Below, in pieces: positions 7,163 through 14,804 of a DNA stretch of 15,980 nt (position 1 is its first letter; every line of letters starts with the position of its first letter). The DNA comes from an uncultured Chlamydiae bacterium. Its GTDB lineage: Bacteria; Chlamydiota; Chlamydiia; Chlamydiales; SM23-39. The notes under the pieces are model-generated. The model worked only from the letters and a program-made list of their open reading frames with translations, was not told where the DNA came from and made no database searches. Location of the stretch: contig CAIVVG010000110.1 of NCBI GenBank assembly GCA_903909295.1, positions 1-15,980 of the forward strand. Direction: 5' to 3'. The translations under genes were made by a program, and so were the position numbers.

Positions 7163-7969
7163 TCATTTGATCTCTTGGGACAATGCCTTAGATCTCTTCG
7201 CCGCAGCAAGGATCGCTTCTTGGAAGTGCTCGTCCACTCGGGTCTGTCTCATGCTCTCAAACCCTGCCACAGTGACCCCATTCGGAACGCCGATCTGCTG
7301 GATCAGTGTCTCGGGCAAAGAGCCCTTCGCGACGAGTCTGCCCGCTCCCACAAACACTTGGGCCGCCATCTTGAGGGCGGTCTCGTAGGAGAGCCCCTCC
7401 TTTTCACCCGTGCGGGCCATTGCCTCGATCAGGCGGAAGACAAAGCCGGGGCCGCTCCCTGCGATGCCACAGGCGATATCGGCGAGGGGTTCGGAGACTT
7501 CCATCACTTGCCCCATACAGCCAAAAATCAGGTGGGCCGCACTTTTGATCTCTTCGGGAAACTGGGGGCTGTAGGTGAAGACGGACATCCCCTCTCCCAC
7601 CGCGGAAGCAATATTGGGCATCACCCTTAAAATGGGGGTCTCTGAACCTAAGTGTTCTTGAAAATAGGCGATTTTCACCCCGGCGAGGAGTGAGATAAGA
7701 GGCTTGCCGGGGGGGAGTTTTTCCAATACCAGGTGTGCCTGCTGAGGACGGACTCCCAAAATGATGAGATCGCTCGTCTCTACGAGTCTCTCTAGAGAGG
7801 TTGAGGTCAGGCCGTATTTCTGTTCGTTCTGTTTCATTTTTCCCGGGTCTCTTTGGATAAAAGAGATCTGGGAGCGGGGAATGAGCTTGGCGTGCTCAAT
7901 AGCTTGATAAATCACCTGAGCCATGTGGCCGAAGCCGACGAAGCCCAATTTGCAATCGGATACTTTCAT
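7163..7969 (-). CDS. proC: Pyrroline-5-carboxylate reductase
   Basis: At 268 residues this is the normal length for ProC, which reduces pyrroline-5-carboxylate to proline with NAD(P)H in the cytosol. The N-terminal dinucleotide-binding loop is GFVGFGHMA at 9-17. The ILGVRPQQ and RVMPNIASAVGEGM segments follow the usual order, as does GSGPGFVFRLIEAM in the C-terminal dimerisation domain. The late motif normally written SPGGTT reads VPNGVT here, keeping Pro, Gly and the final Thr. ATG 7969 is the natural start, although no ribosome site is obvious. A promoter candidate sits at 7989-8017. Its stop overlaps the ATG of the downstream glycosyltransferase (ATGA), so the two are probably one transcript. 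The alternative is a ProC-like reductase with a shifted substrate, given the altered motif. Confidence 0.9.
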   Translation of the reverse strand: MKVSDCKLGFVGFGHMAQVIYQAIEHAKLIPRSQISFIQRDPGKMKQNEQKYGLTSTSLERLVETSDLIILGVRPQQAHLVLEKLPPGKPLISLLAGVKIAYFQEHLGSETPILRVMPNIASAVGEGMSVFTYSPQFPEEIKSAAHLIFGCMGQVMEVSEPLADIACGIAGSGPGFVFRLIEAMARTGEKEGLSYETALKMAAQVFVGAGRLVAKGSLPETLIQQIGVPNGVTVAGFESMRQTRVDEHFQEAILAAAKRSKALSQEIK

Positions 7970-7988
7970 AAAAAAGAGCCTACATAAA

Positions 7989-8017
7989 AAAATAATTTTC
8001 CTCTATAGAAAAATCAA
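7989..8017 (-). promoter_or_regulatory. Promoter candidate for proC and the GT10-type gene
   Basis: On the minus strand, TTGATT (8012-8017) is followed by 17 nt and TATTTT (7989-7994). Each matches the consensus at four of six positions. It would give a leader of about 12 nt before ATG 7969. The AT-rich 7970-8020 segment is the only plausible site between the divergent genes. Confidence 0.4.
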
Positions 8018-8040
8018 GCGGTGGCGTATCCTCTTTGCGT

Positions 8041-10722
8041 ATGATGAAACTGGTTAGAAGAGTACTCGGAATTTACTCTGGCGAGGCGACCCACGCATCT
8101 CGGTTTGCGCGCCTCGCGCTCTTCTGGGCGTTCGGCAGTTCCTGCCTCGATACCCTCTCAGACGGCCTCTTTCTCGAGAGGGTCGGAGCCCCCCACCTCC
8201 CCTATGTCTACCTTTGGGCAGCCCTGGGGATGATCGGTATTTCGACCCTCGTTCTCTACAGCCTGCGAGTAGTGAGCCCCTACCGGATCCTTACATCAGC
8301 CATGGGAATTGGGGTCTGTGTCTGTTGCATCGCCTCGATCTTCCTGACGGGGGACCCGCCGCCCGCCTTTTGGTACGCCCTTAAAATTGCCGCTCGCATC
8401 ACCTACACCGTCCTCATCGCCTGCTCCTGGACCTTCATCGATCAATACCACGACCTTCAAGACGCCAAACGGGTCTACTCCCTCTATAGCGCCGCCTACT
8501 TTACCGGGACCATCCTAGCGGGAACTGCCATCAATCTCTTCTTGGATCGGATCGGATTTGCAGGGCTCCTCTTGGCTGCCGCCACCTCCCTTTTTGGGGC
8601 CCTTTTAGAGGCGCGGGGGATCGGTCTTAAGGCAAAGCCGGTCCACGACGATACGGTGGAGGGGGTCTTTTCAGGGAGCCGCAACTCTTTTTTCTCGATG
8701 ATCCGCCTTGTTTTCCAGTCCCGCTTTGCCCTTCTCCTCCTTTCCTTGAGCCTGATTTTGCAGCTCCTCATCACCGTGACCGAATTCAACTACATGGACT
8801 CTTTTGGAAAAACCTTCCATGCCGAGGGGGAGATCGCTGAGTTTTTAGGGAAATGTCGAGCGCTCATCTCCTTTGGCAATATCCTTTTTGGGGTCTTTTT
8901 CTATGGCCGCTTTGTCCGGCGGATGGGGATTGCCAAGGTCTTGCTCATTACCCCCCTCTTCTTTCTAGGGGTCTATACCGCTTGGGTCTCTCATGACGCG
9001 ATTGCGCTCGCCGTTTTGGGGCTGGTTGCCGTCGATGGGGTTCTGTTCACCATCGAGGATAACTGCTTCAACCTCCTTTCCAACGCGGTCCCGGCCCAGC
9101 TCAAGTCGAGGGTCCGGATCCTCAATGACTCCTTCTTTGAACCGACCGGCATGCTCCTCAGCGCGTGTCTCCTCTTTGCGATCCAACAAGGGAGCCACTG
9201 GCTCGGGTTGGGGCTGGCTATCGGAGCCCTTCTCCTCGCCTTCGGAGTGCGCTCCACCTATGCCCATGCGATCTTCATCACCCTCAAAGAAAATGCCCTC
9301 CACTTTGACCAAACCGTCAGGGGGTGGTTATCTGGATCTAAAAAAGAGAGAAAAGGGCTTCTTGAAGCGCTCCAGTCCCCTTCCGATGAGGCCCGATTGC
9401 TCGCCATCGAGGCTCTCTTGGAGCTCGGCGAAAACAGCGCCCAAATCATCCCCGCTATCAGCCGGTTGGGGGCTGCTGCCAAAATCCAGCTATTGCGCCT
9501 TCTCGACACGAGCCCTTTTGGCCTAGACAGCCAACTGATCCCGCTCATCGCCTCTTGGGCCTATCCAGGAGAGTCGCTCGAACTGAGCAAGTGGGCCCAC
9601 TTTTACCTCGCTAAAAGAGGACAGCACCAATCAGAAGGGTGCGAACAAGACCTCGAAAAGACCGACCTCCTCATGCGAGGGGCCGCCGCCATGACGCTCA
9701 AGAGCAAGGCAAAAATCGAACAAATGCTCCAATCGAGCCATATCGACGAGATCGGCATGGGGCTCGATCTCCTCGAAGATGCTCAGCAGGTCGTCCCCTT
9801 TTTAGCTCACGGCTCCCTCTTCGTCAAAAGGGCCGCAGCCCGCGCTCTGGCCAAACTGGCCCGCTCCAGCGATCTGGCACCTAGACTGATCGAGGAGCTC
9901 TCGCAGGTCAAGGACAACGCCTTTCGGCTGTTTTTGCTCGGCGCACTGCGCAAAATCGGCGATCTTGCCACAGTCCGCGATCTCCTTGTGACGTGCACCC
10001 ACTTCCGCCCGAATGAACGGCGCAAGACAGAAAAAGTGATTCTCGAGATGGGAGACGATGTGATCCCCATCCTCCTCGCATCGACGCGCGATATCGCCCT
10101 GCCCGAAAAAGCCCGTATCTTAGCGAGTAAAGTTCTCGGGCAGCTCGCCCTACCCGAGCTGCAAAAAACCCTGATCGACATTCTCGATATTGAAATTGAA
10201 AGAGCCTATTTTTACTTCTACTTTGGCCATACGATCCAATCGCAGTACCCCCTCTACGACCTCGAGATGCTCCAAACAGCGCTCCTCACAGGCTACCAAT
10301 CGGTGATCGATTTCATCATCCACCTCCTCGGCGCGGCGGGCTCACTAGAAGAGGCCGACCTCCTCGTCAGAGCCCTCCACAGCCGCAATGCCAAAGTACA
10401 GGCCCACGCCATCGAAAGCTTGGAGAGAACCTGCCAGCCCCGAATTTTTCGCCTCATCGCCCCCCTCGTAGATGACCTCCCCCTCGAAGAGAAGATGAGC
10501 GCCTGTCTCGCCTGGCAGGGGGACTACCCGAAATTGACCCTCTCCGAGCTGCTCGCAAAACTCGAGCGCTCCCCTTCCCTGTTCGACAAAGTCGTCGCCG
10601 CGCAGCTCAAAGCTAAGCTCCAGATGCCCAACTGGAAAGAGCAGCTGCGCGAGCAGATGAAAGAGTCCAATAACCCCTTTCACCAATTTGCCCACGAGTT
10701 ACTCGATGAAAAGCTTAATTGA
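8041..10722 (+). CDS. Transporter-like membrane protein with C-terminal HEAT-type repeats (CT234-like)
   Basis: Residues about 15-410 hold some ten to twelve hydrophobic helices in a layout like the major facilitator or ATP/ADP-translocase (NTT) folds, for example LWAALGMIGISTLVLYSLRV, FAGLLLAAATSLFGALLEA and ALLLLSLSLILQLLITV. From about 430 to the end (893 aa from ATG 8041) the protein is soluble and made of helical pairs such as EARLLAIEALLELGE, VKRAAARALAKLARS and KVQAHAIESLERT, typical of HEAT repeats. The cargo is unknown, and the repeat tail suggests a binding platform or gate. Position next to a cNMP-binding gene and the acpP-fab block matches CT234 of C. trachomatis. TTG 8035 is also in frame, but ATG 8041 or 8044 is more likely; no ribosome site precedes either. 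A TATCCT hexamer at 8027-8032 could be a -10 for a near-leaderless mRNA. The last 17 nt overlap the next gene. Confidence 0.85.
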   Translation: MMKLVRRVLGIYSGEATHASRFARLALFWAFGSSCLDTLSDGLFLERVGAPHLPYVYLWAALGMIGISTLVLYSLRVVSPYRILTSAMGIGVCVCCIASIFLTGDPPPAFWYALKIAARITYTVLIACSWTFIDQYHDLQDAKRVYSLYSAAYFTGTILAGTAINLFLDRIGFAGLLLAAATSLFGALLEARGIGLKAKPVHDDTVEGVFSGSRNSFFSMIRLVFQSRFALLLLSLSLILQLLITVTEFNYMDSFGKTFHAEGEIAEFLGKCRALISFGNILFGVFFYGRFVRRMGIAKVLLITPLFFLGVYTAWVSHDAIALAVLGLVAVDGVLFTIEDNCFNLLSNAVPAQLKSRVRILNDSFFEPTGMLLSACLLFAIQQGSHWLGLGLAIGALLLAFGVRSTYAHAIFITLKENALHFDQTVRGWLSGSKKERKGLLEALQSPSDEARLLAIEALLELGENSAQIIPAISRLGAAAKIQLLRLLDTSPFGLDSQLIPLIASWAYPGESLELSKWAHFYLAKRGQHQSEGCEQDLEKTDLLMRGAAAMTLKSKAKIEQMLQSSHIDEIGMGLDLLEDAQQVVPFLAHGSLFVKRAAARALAKLARSSDLAPRLIEELSQVKDNAFRLFLLGALRKIGDLATVRDLLVTCTHFRPNERRKTEKVILEMGDDVIPILLASTRDIALPEKARILASKVLGQLALPELQKTLIDILDIEIERAYFYFYFGHTIQSQYPLYDLEMLQTALLTGYQSVIDFIIHLLGAAGSLEEADLLVRALHSRNAKVQAHAIESLERTCQPRIFRLIAPLVDDLPLEEKMSACLAWQGDYPKLTLSELLAKLERSPSLFDKVVAAQLKAKLQMPNWKEQLREQMKESNNPFHQFAHELLDEKLN

Positions 10723-11119
10723 AAAAGCCCTCTTTTTGAAAAAACTGCGCCTGTTCAATGAACTGGAATTAGAAAGTCTCCTCGCGATTGCCGAGAAACT
10801 CCACGAAGATGAGTACGATGCGGGAGAGAAAATTTTTGTCGTAGGCCAAGTGGCCAATCGGATCTATCTGATCGGGGCGGGAAGCGTTCAACTGTTCGAT
10901 GAGCGAATGAAACTCCTCACCGAGCTCGCGGCTCCTGACTATTTCGGGGACGAAGCCATTTTCAATGAAAACCCGAGGGCCTACTCAGCCGTATGCAAGA
11001 CGGATGGCATTTTGCTGAGCTTATCTCGCAGCCATCTGTTGTCGACGATCTCCGAGTGCCCATCGGTGGCGGTGTCGCTGCTGCAGTCATATGCCCACAG
11101 GCAGCCCTGCCGCCATTAG
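10706..11119 (+). CDS. Small cyclic-nucleotide-binding domain protein (CT235-like, 137 aa)
   Basis: The protein is essentially a single cNMP-binding (CRP/PKA regulatory) domain. LFNELELESLLAIAEKL forms the first helices, GEKIFVVGQVANRIYLIGAGSVQLF (40-64) the beta-roll, and YFGDEAIFNENPRAY (79-93) the phosphate-binding cassette with Arg91 at the expected cyclic-phosphate position. LSRSHLLSTI follows. There is no DNA-binding or kinase domain, so it is likely a regulatory subunit or sensor. I chose ATG 10706 over an in-frame TTG at 10688. The gene starts inside the last codons of the transporter-like gene (17-nt overlap), which implies coupled translation and suggests the two proteins work together. 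It corresponds in order and kind to CT235 of C. trachomatis. Whether cAMP is the ligand cannot be judged from sequence. A strong terminator follows directly. Confidence 0.85.
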   Translation: MKSLIEKALFLKKLRLFNELELESLLAIAEKLHEDEYDAGEKIFVVGQVANRIYLIGAGSVQLFDERMKLLTELAAPDYFGDEAIFNENPRAYSAVCKTDGILLSLSRSHLLSTISECPSVAVSLLQSYAHRQPCRH

Positions 11120-11120
11120 C

Positions 11121-11168
11121 GGAGAAAATTTACCGCAGAGGTAGGCCTCTGCGGTAAATTTTTTCTCC
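11121..11168. terminator. Bidirectional terminator between the cNMP-binding gene and acpP
   Basis: The arms 11121-11141 and 11146-11168 form a hairpin with a four-base TAGG loop. The inner 17 bp (11125-11141 with 11146-11162) pair perfectly, including a GC-rich top, CCGCAGAGG/CCTCTGCGG. The lower AAAATTT/AAATTTT part gives a T-run on the 3' side for either direction of transcription. It sits 2 nt after the stop of the rightward gene and 10 nt from the end of acpP, which converges on it, so it serves both. Confidence 0.9.
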
Positions 11169-11177
11169 CCCTCTGCT

Positions 11178-11417
11178 CTACTTGCCGCTCTTGCGCTTCT
11201 CGATGTAGCTCACCACATCGCCCACAGTCTTGAGTTTCTCGGCATCTTCTTCTGAAATCTCAAATCCAAAGCGCTCTTCAAAGGTCATGATGAGCTCAGT
11301 CAAGTCCAGCGAGTCTGCATTGAGGTCCTCAATGAACGATTTTCCCAAAGTTACATCAGCAGCCTCAACTCCGAGTTGCTCTACGATAATATCAATCACT
11401 TCTTGTTGTACTTTCAT
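11178..11417 (-). CDS. acpP: Acyl carrier protein
   Basis: This is a 79-residue acidic protein of the standard size. The ADSLDLTELIMTFEERF motif is at 34-50, with Ser36 the attachment site for 4'-phosphopantetheine. ACP carries the growing chain for fatty acid and lipid A synthesis in the cytosol. ATG 11417 is preceded by AAAGGAAA about 5 nt upstream, a good ribosome site, which suits a protein needed in large amounts. It is the last gene of fabH-fabD-fabG-acpP, 16 nt after fabG, and ends at the shared terminator. Confidence 0.97.
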   Translation of the reverse strand: MKVQQEVIDIIVEQLGVEAADVTLGKSFIEDLNADSLDLTELIMTFEERFGFEISEEDAEKLKTVGDVVSYIEKRKSGK

Positions 11418-11433
11418 AAATTTCCTTTTTTGT

Positions 11434-12189
11434 TTAAATCACCATTCCGCCATCGACCGCGAGGACCTGTCCGGTCACATAACTCGCAAGATCGCTGGCT
11501 AAAAAGAGGGCCACTTGGGCAATTTCATTTGGTTGCCCAATGCGCCCCATAGGTATTTTTTCTAAAACGGCCGCTTTAGTCGCTTCTGGAAGAACTCCCG
11601 TCATGGAAGTCTCAATGTATCCCGGCGCGATACAGTTCGCCCGAATATTGCGGCTCACAAGCTCTTTTGCTAAAGATTTTGTCAGGCCGATCATCCCCGC
11701 TTTGGACGCTGCGTAGTTGATCTGCCCTGCGTTCCCCGTCAGCCCAATCACGGAAGAGATATTGATGATCACTCCCGAGCGAGCTTTCATCATCGAACGG
11801 GCCAGGGCGCGGCACGTGTTGTAGACCGACTTGAGGTTCGTATCCAGTACGAGATCCCAGTCCTCTTCGCTCATCCGCATGAGAAGGTTGTCCCGAGTGA
11901 TCCCCGCATTGTTGACCAAAATATCTACCTTGCCCCACTGGGCAAGGAGGGTTTCTATCGCTTGATTTACTTCATCCGTTTTGGAGATGTTGAGCAGGAA
12001 AGAGGCACTCTTCTGATCGGGTGAGTGTTTGGCTGCATCGATCTCTTGGAGGGCGGCTGCAGCTCTTTCGGGATTGGTCCCGAAGATCGCTATATCAGCG
12101 CCGTGACGCGCAAAGAGGACTGCGATCGCTTTGCCAATCCCAGCTGTGCCGCCGGTGATCAAAGCGGTTTTCCCTTTTAGCAATTGCAT
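11434..12189 (-). CDS. fabG: 3-oxoacyl-ACP reductase
   Basis: This is a 251-residue short-chain dehydrogenase. The cofactor loop TGGTAGIG is at 12-19 and NNAG at 93-96; the catalytic set is Asn118, Ser146, Tyr159 and Lys163 (in NYAASKAG), with the standard 13- and 4-residue spacing. FabG reduces 3-oxoacyl-ACP to 3-hydroxyacyl-ACP with NADPH in each elongation round. Placement between fabD and acpP fixes the identity within this large family. ATG 12189 has an AGGAG ribosome site 8 nt upstream inside fabD, and the two genes overlap by 13 nt, so translation is probably coupled. Confidence 0.96.
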   Translation of the reverse strand: MQLLKGKTALITGGTAGIGKAIAVLFARHGADIAIFGTNPERAAAALQEIDAAKHSPDQKSASFLLNISKTDEVNQAIETLLAQWGKVDILVNNAGITRDNLLMRMSEEDWDLVLDTNLKSVYNTCRALARSMMKARSGVIINISSVIGLTGNAGQINYAASKAGMIGLTKSLAKELVSRNIRANCIAPGYIETSMTGVLPEATKAAVLEKIPMGRIGQPNEIAQVALFLASDLASYVTGQVLAVDGGMVI

Positions 12190-13100
12190 ATGGATAACTC
12201 CTGCATGGCAGTGTCGAGATCTGTAGGAACTTCGATGGATCGAGTGGGCGCAGAAACGCCGATTTTTCGGTTGAGGCCAGAGAGCGTCTTCCCGCAGCCG
12301 ATTTCAAAGAAGAAGTCCACTTTTCCTTCCATCGCTAAAATCCCTTGCTCCCAACGAACCGATTCGGTCACTTGAGCTGTCAGATACCGTTTGATCTCCG
12401 CCGTCTCTTTGACAAAGGCGCCCGGAACGTTCATGACGAGCTCTATGCGGCTCTCTTTAAAAGGAGTCTTAGCAATGATCGGAGCCAGCCCATCGCGAGC
12501 CGACTGCATGAGGCCGCTATGAAATGCGCCGTGGACGGTGAGCGGGATGACCCTTTTTGCTCCCCTCTCTTTGAGAGGCGCCGTCGCCCGCTCAATCCCC
12601 TCTTTGGTCCCAGAGATAACGGTTTGTCCTGGAGCATTGTAGTTGGCCACCCAAACTCCCTCGAGTCCGCGCACCGCCTCAAAAACCCCCTCTGCATCTA
12701 GCCCTAAAACGGCAGCCATGCCACCCGAAGTTTTTTCGCAAGCCGCATTCATTAAAAGAGCCCTCTCGCGCACGAGGAGGAGCCCATCTTGAAAAGAGAG
12801 CCTCCCCGAGGCGACCAAGGCAGAATACTCACCGAGACTTAAGCCCGAGCAGATTTTTGGAGTAAGAGGTACAGTGCGAAGAAGCGCGAGGCTTGTGACG
12901 AAAATAGCGAGTTGGCTGTGTTTAGTCTGAGTCAGAAGATTTTCCGGTCCCTCAAAGATGATTTTCGAGAGCGGCTCTTTAAGGAGGTCGTCTGCCTCCT
13001 CGAAAACTTGCCGGACGATCGGAAATGCTTGGGAAAATTCTTTGCCCATCCCCACATATTGGGCCCCCTGTCCAGGGAATAGAAATGCGACTCTTTTCAT
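12177..13100 (-). CDS. fabD: Malonyl-CoA:ACP transacylase
   Basis: At 307 residues this is the normal FabD length. It loads malonate from malonyl-CoA onto ACP. FPGQGAQ at 8-14 gives the oxyanion Gln11, GLSLGE at 86-91 the nucleophile Ser88, Arg113 lies in RERALLMNAA, and the catalytic His194 lies in VHGAFHSGLM. The usual GHSLGE motif has Leu87 instead of His next to the nucleophile. That His is often present but is not the catalytic one. The ATG overlaps the fabH stop as ATGA, with a GAGG ribosome site 5 nt upstream, so translation is coupled. Confidence 0.96.
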   Translation of the reverse strand: MKRVAFLFPGQGAQYVGMGKEFSQAFPIVRQVFEEADDLLKEPLSKIIFEGPENLLTQTKHSQLAIFVTSLALLRTVPLTPKICSGLSLGEYSALVASGRLSFQDGLLLVRERALLMNAACEKTSGGMAAVLGLDAEGVFEAVRGLEGVWVANYNAPGQTVISGTKEGIERATAPLKERGAKRVIPLTVHGAFHSGLMQSARDGLAPIIAKTPFKESRIELVMNVPGAFVKETAEIKRYLTAQVTESVRWEQGILAMEGKVDFFFEIGCGKTLSGLNRKIGVSAPTRSIEVPTDLDTAMQELSICNC

Positions 13101-14086
13101 TCAGCCCTCAGTAGCGCAGCTCCCCAAGTCAGACCCGAACCGAAAGCGGTTAAAAGGATCTTCTCGCCGGGATGGACGGTATGTGTTTTTAAGAGTTCGT
13201 CGAGGGCGATCCCGCAAGAGGACGCCGAAGTGTTGCCATATTTATGAACTGTTTTGTAAATCCGATCTCCGGGAAGGTGAGGGAACCTCTTTGCAATCGC
13301 ATCGATGATCCGCACATTGGCCTGATGGGGAATGAGCCAACTGATCTCCTCCTCTTTGCAATCCGCGGCATCGAGACACTCCTTGCAGGCCGCTTCCATT
13401 CTTCGGACCGCGTGTTTAAACACCTCATTGCCCGACATTTTAATGAAGTGGAGTCTATTCTCAATAGTGACAGCCGAAGTGGGCTGCCGACAGCCCCCTC
13501 CTGGAATCACCAATAGCTCGGCTTGCTCTCCATCGGCGCCCAGCTGGATCTGTTCAATCGCAAGGCCTCGCCCCTCGGAAGAGACGACATAAGCGCTCGC
13601 CCCATCGCCGAAAAGGACGCAAGTGGAACGATCTGTATAGTCGGTGAAGCTGGAGAGCTTCTCGGAGCAAATGACCAGGACGTTCTTATAGGTGCCCGAC
13701 AAAATCAGAGCTCGAGCCAGCGACAGAGCATAGAGCCCCCCCGTGCAAGCCGCCGAAATATCGACCGCCCCCGCTTGAGGAGCTCCAATCATTTTTTGAA
13801 TCAAGCAAGCCGTGCTCGGGATCGGGCAATCGGGCGTGAGGGTCGCCACTAAAATAAAGTCTACCTGGCTGGCGTCCAAGTGAGCGGCGGCGAGCGCCTT
13901 GAGAGCTGCCGCAGCCCCCATATGAGAGGAAAACTCATCGGGCCGAGCAATGCGCCGCTCCTTCATTCCCGTCCGAGAAACGATCCACTCATCGGTTGTA
14001 TCAACCATTTTCTCGAGGTCTTGGTTCGTCAGAACCCGCTCAGGGAGATAGGACCCAGTACCCGTAATTTTGGCTTTCTTGATCAT
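13097..14086 (-). CDS. fabH: Beta-ketoacyl-ACP synthase III
   Basis: At 329 residues this is full length. FabH condenses acetyl-CoA (or another short acyl-CoA) with malonyl-ACP to start fatty acid synthesis. The catalytic triad is Cys114 in DISAACTGG, His254 in IPHQAN and Asn285 in KYGNTSASS. WIVSRTGMKERR at 34-45 is the typical N-terminal CoA-binding region. It is the first gene of the leftward fabH-fabD-fabG-acpP operon. ATG 14086 has no recognisable ribosome site, and a weak promoter candidate lies just upstream, so the transcript leader may be very short. Confidence 0.97.
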   Translation of the reverse strand: MIKKAKITGTGSYLPERVLTNQDLEKMVDTTDEWIVSRTGMKERRIARPDEFSSHMGAAAALKALAAAHLDASQVDFILVATLTPDCPIPSTACLIQKMIGAPQAGAVDISAACTGGLYALSLARALILSGTYKNVLVICSEKLSSFTDYTDRSTCVLFGDGASAYVVSSEGRGLAIEQIQLGADGEQAELLVIPGGGCRQPTSAVTIENRLHFIKMSGNEVFKHAVRRMEAACKECLDAADCKEEEISWLIPHQANVRIIDAIAKRFPHLPGDRIYKTVHKYGNTSASSCGIALDELLKTHTVHPGEKILLTAFGSGLTWGAALLRAE

Positions 14087-14095
14087 TGTGGGGCA

Positions 14096-14124
14096 AGTTT
14101 ACCGAATTTGCCCTTAATTGGAAA
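14096..14124 (-). promoter_or_regulatory. Weak promoter candidate for the fab-acpP operon
   Basis: On the minus strand, TTTCCA (14119-14124) is followed by 17 nt and TAAACT (14096-14101), four of six matches each. The -10 ends 9 nt before ATG 14086. The neighbourhood is AT-rich and offers alternatives, so this is a candidate only. Confidence 0.25.
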
Positions 14125-14183
14125 GAGCTTCAATATATTTTTAGGCTTGTTTTTGGGAAAAAATTTTGGTACGTTGGGAGAGT

Positions 14184-14777
14184 ATGAAGTACCCCGACGA
14201 CCTCACCTCCCTCATCGCCCACCTCAAAAAACTCCCCGGCGTCGGAGCTAAGACAGCCGAGCGCTTCGCCTTCGAGCTATTAGGCTGGTCCCAAAGTCAG
14301 CTCGCCCAACTAGGCACCCTCCTCGGTGAAATCCGAGCCAAAATCCCTCCCTGCACCACCTGCGGCTGCCTCACCCAAGAAGGGGCCTGCCCCTTTTGCA
14401 ACCATACGTTGCGGGACCCCCACTCTCTTTGCCTCATCGCATCCCCGCGCGACGCGTACGCCATCGAAGAGACGAGGACGTTTCGCGGCCTCTATCACGT
14501 CGTAGAACATTTGCTCTCTCCTTTAGATGGGCGCCACTCCGAAGCGCTCCGCGTCGATCGGATCATTGCCCGCCTAGACAATGTGAAAGAACTCATCATC
14601 GCCTTCGACTCCACGTTAGAAGGAGACACAACGGCACTCTTCTTAAAGAATCAACTCGCTCGGCCCGGCCTTTCTATTTCCAGACTCGCGTTCGGACTTC
14701 CCGTCGGCAGCAGTCTCGAATACATCGACGGCGGGACGCTTGCGCGCGCTCTCGTCGGCCGTCAAAACTTGCACTAA
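14184..14777 (+). CDS. recR: Recombination mediator RecR
   Basis: At 197 residues this is the normal RecR size. RecR works with RecO/RecF to load RecA on SSB-coated gaps. The helix-hairpin-helix KKLPGVGAKTAERFAFELL is at 15-33. The zinc finger has Cys57, Cys60, Cys69 and Cys72 (CTTC, then CPFC). The Toprim part includes LCLIASPRDAYAIEETRTF, the LYHVVEHLLSPLDG signature and LIIAFDSTLEGDTTALF. ATG 14184 has GGGAG three bases upstream. An in-frame TTG at 14166 would add six residues not expected in the family. The gene is divergent from fabH and is followed closely by bamA, whose promoter appears to lie in its last codons. Confidence 0.96.
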   Translation: MKYPDDLTSLIAHLKKLPGVGAKTAERFAFELLGWSQSQLAQLGTLLGEIRAKIPPCTTCGCLTQEGACPFCNHTLRDPHSLCLIASPRDAYAIEETRTFRGLYHVVEHLLSPLDGRHSEALRVDRIIARLDNVKELIIAFDSTLEGDTTALFLKNQLARPGLSISRLAFGLPVGSSLEYIDGGTLARALVGRQNLH

Positions 14778-14797
14778 TTGCAACAACTTCTTATAAT
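14769..14797 (+). promoter_or_regulatory. bamA promoter overlapping the end of recR
   Basis: TTGCAC (14769-14774), 17 nt, then a perfect TATAAT (14792-14797). The -35 element lies in the last recR codons. The expected start point, about seven nt after the -10, falls at 14804-14805, directly on the bamA ATG, and there is no Shine-Dalgarno sequence. The bamA mRNA may therefore be leaderless. Confidence 0.55.
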
Positions 14798-14804
14798 CGA
14801 GCGC

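Noticed and set aside
7055..7630. 191-codon open frame on the + strand
   Set aside because: Antisense to proC and the GT10-type gene, both of which show clear family motifs; no start signals.
8035..8040. TTG as start of the transporter-like gene
   Set aside because: It adds only Met-Arg before two consecutive ATG codons and has no ribosome site; ATG 8041 or 8044 is simpler.
8993..9526. 177-codon open frame on the + strand within the transporter-like gene
   Set aside because: Ser/Pro/Arg-rich translation from a shifted frame of a C-rich gene; no motifs.
14166..14183. TTG as start of recR
   Set aside because: ATG 14184 has GGGAG just upstream and matches the usual RecR N-terminus; the extra six residues have no family support.
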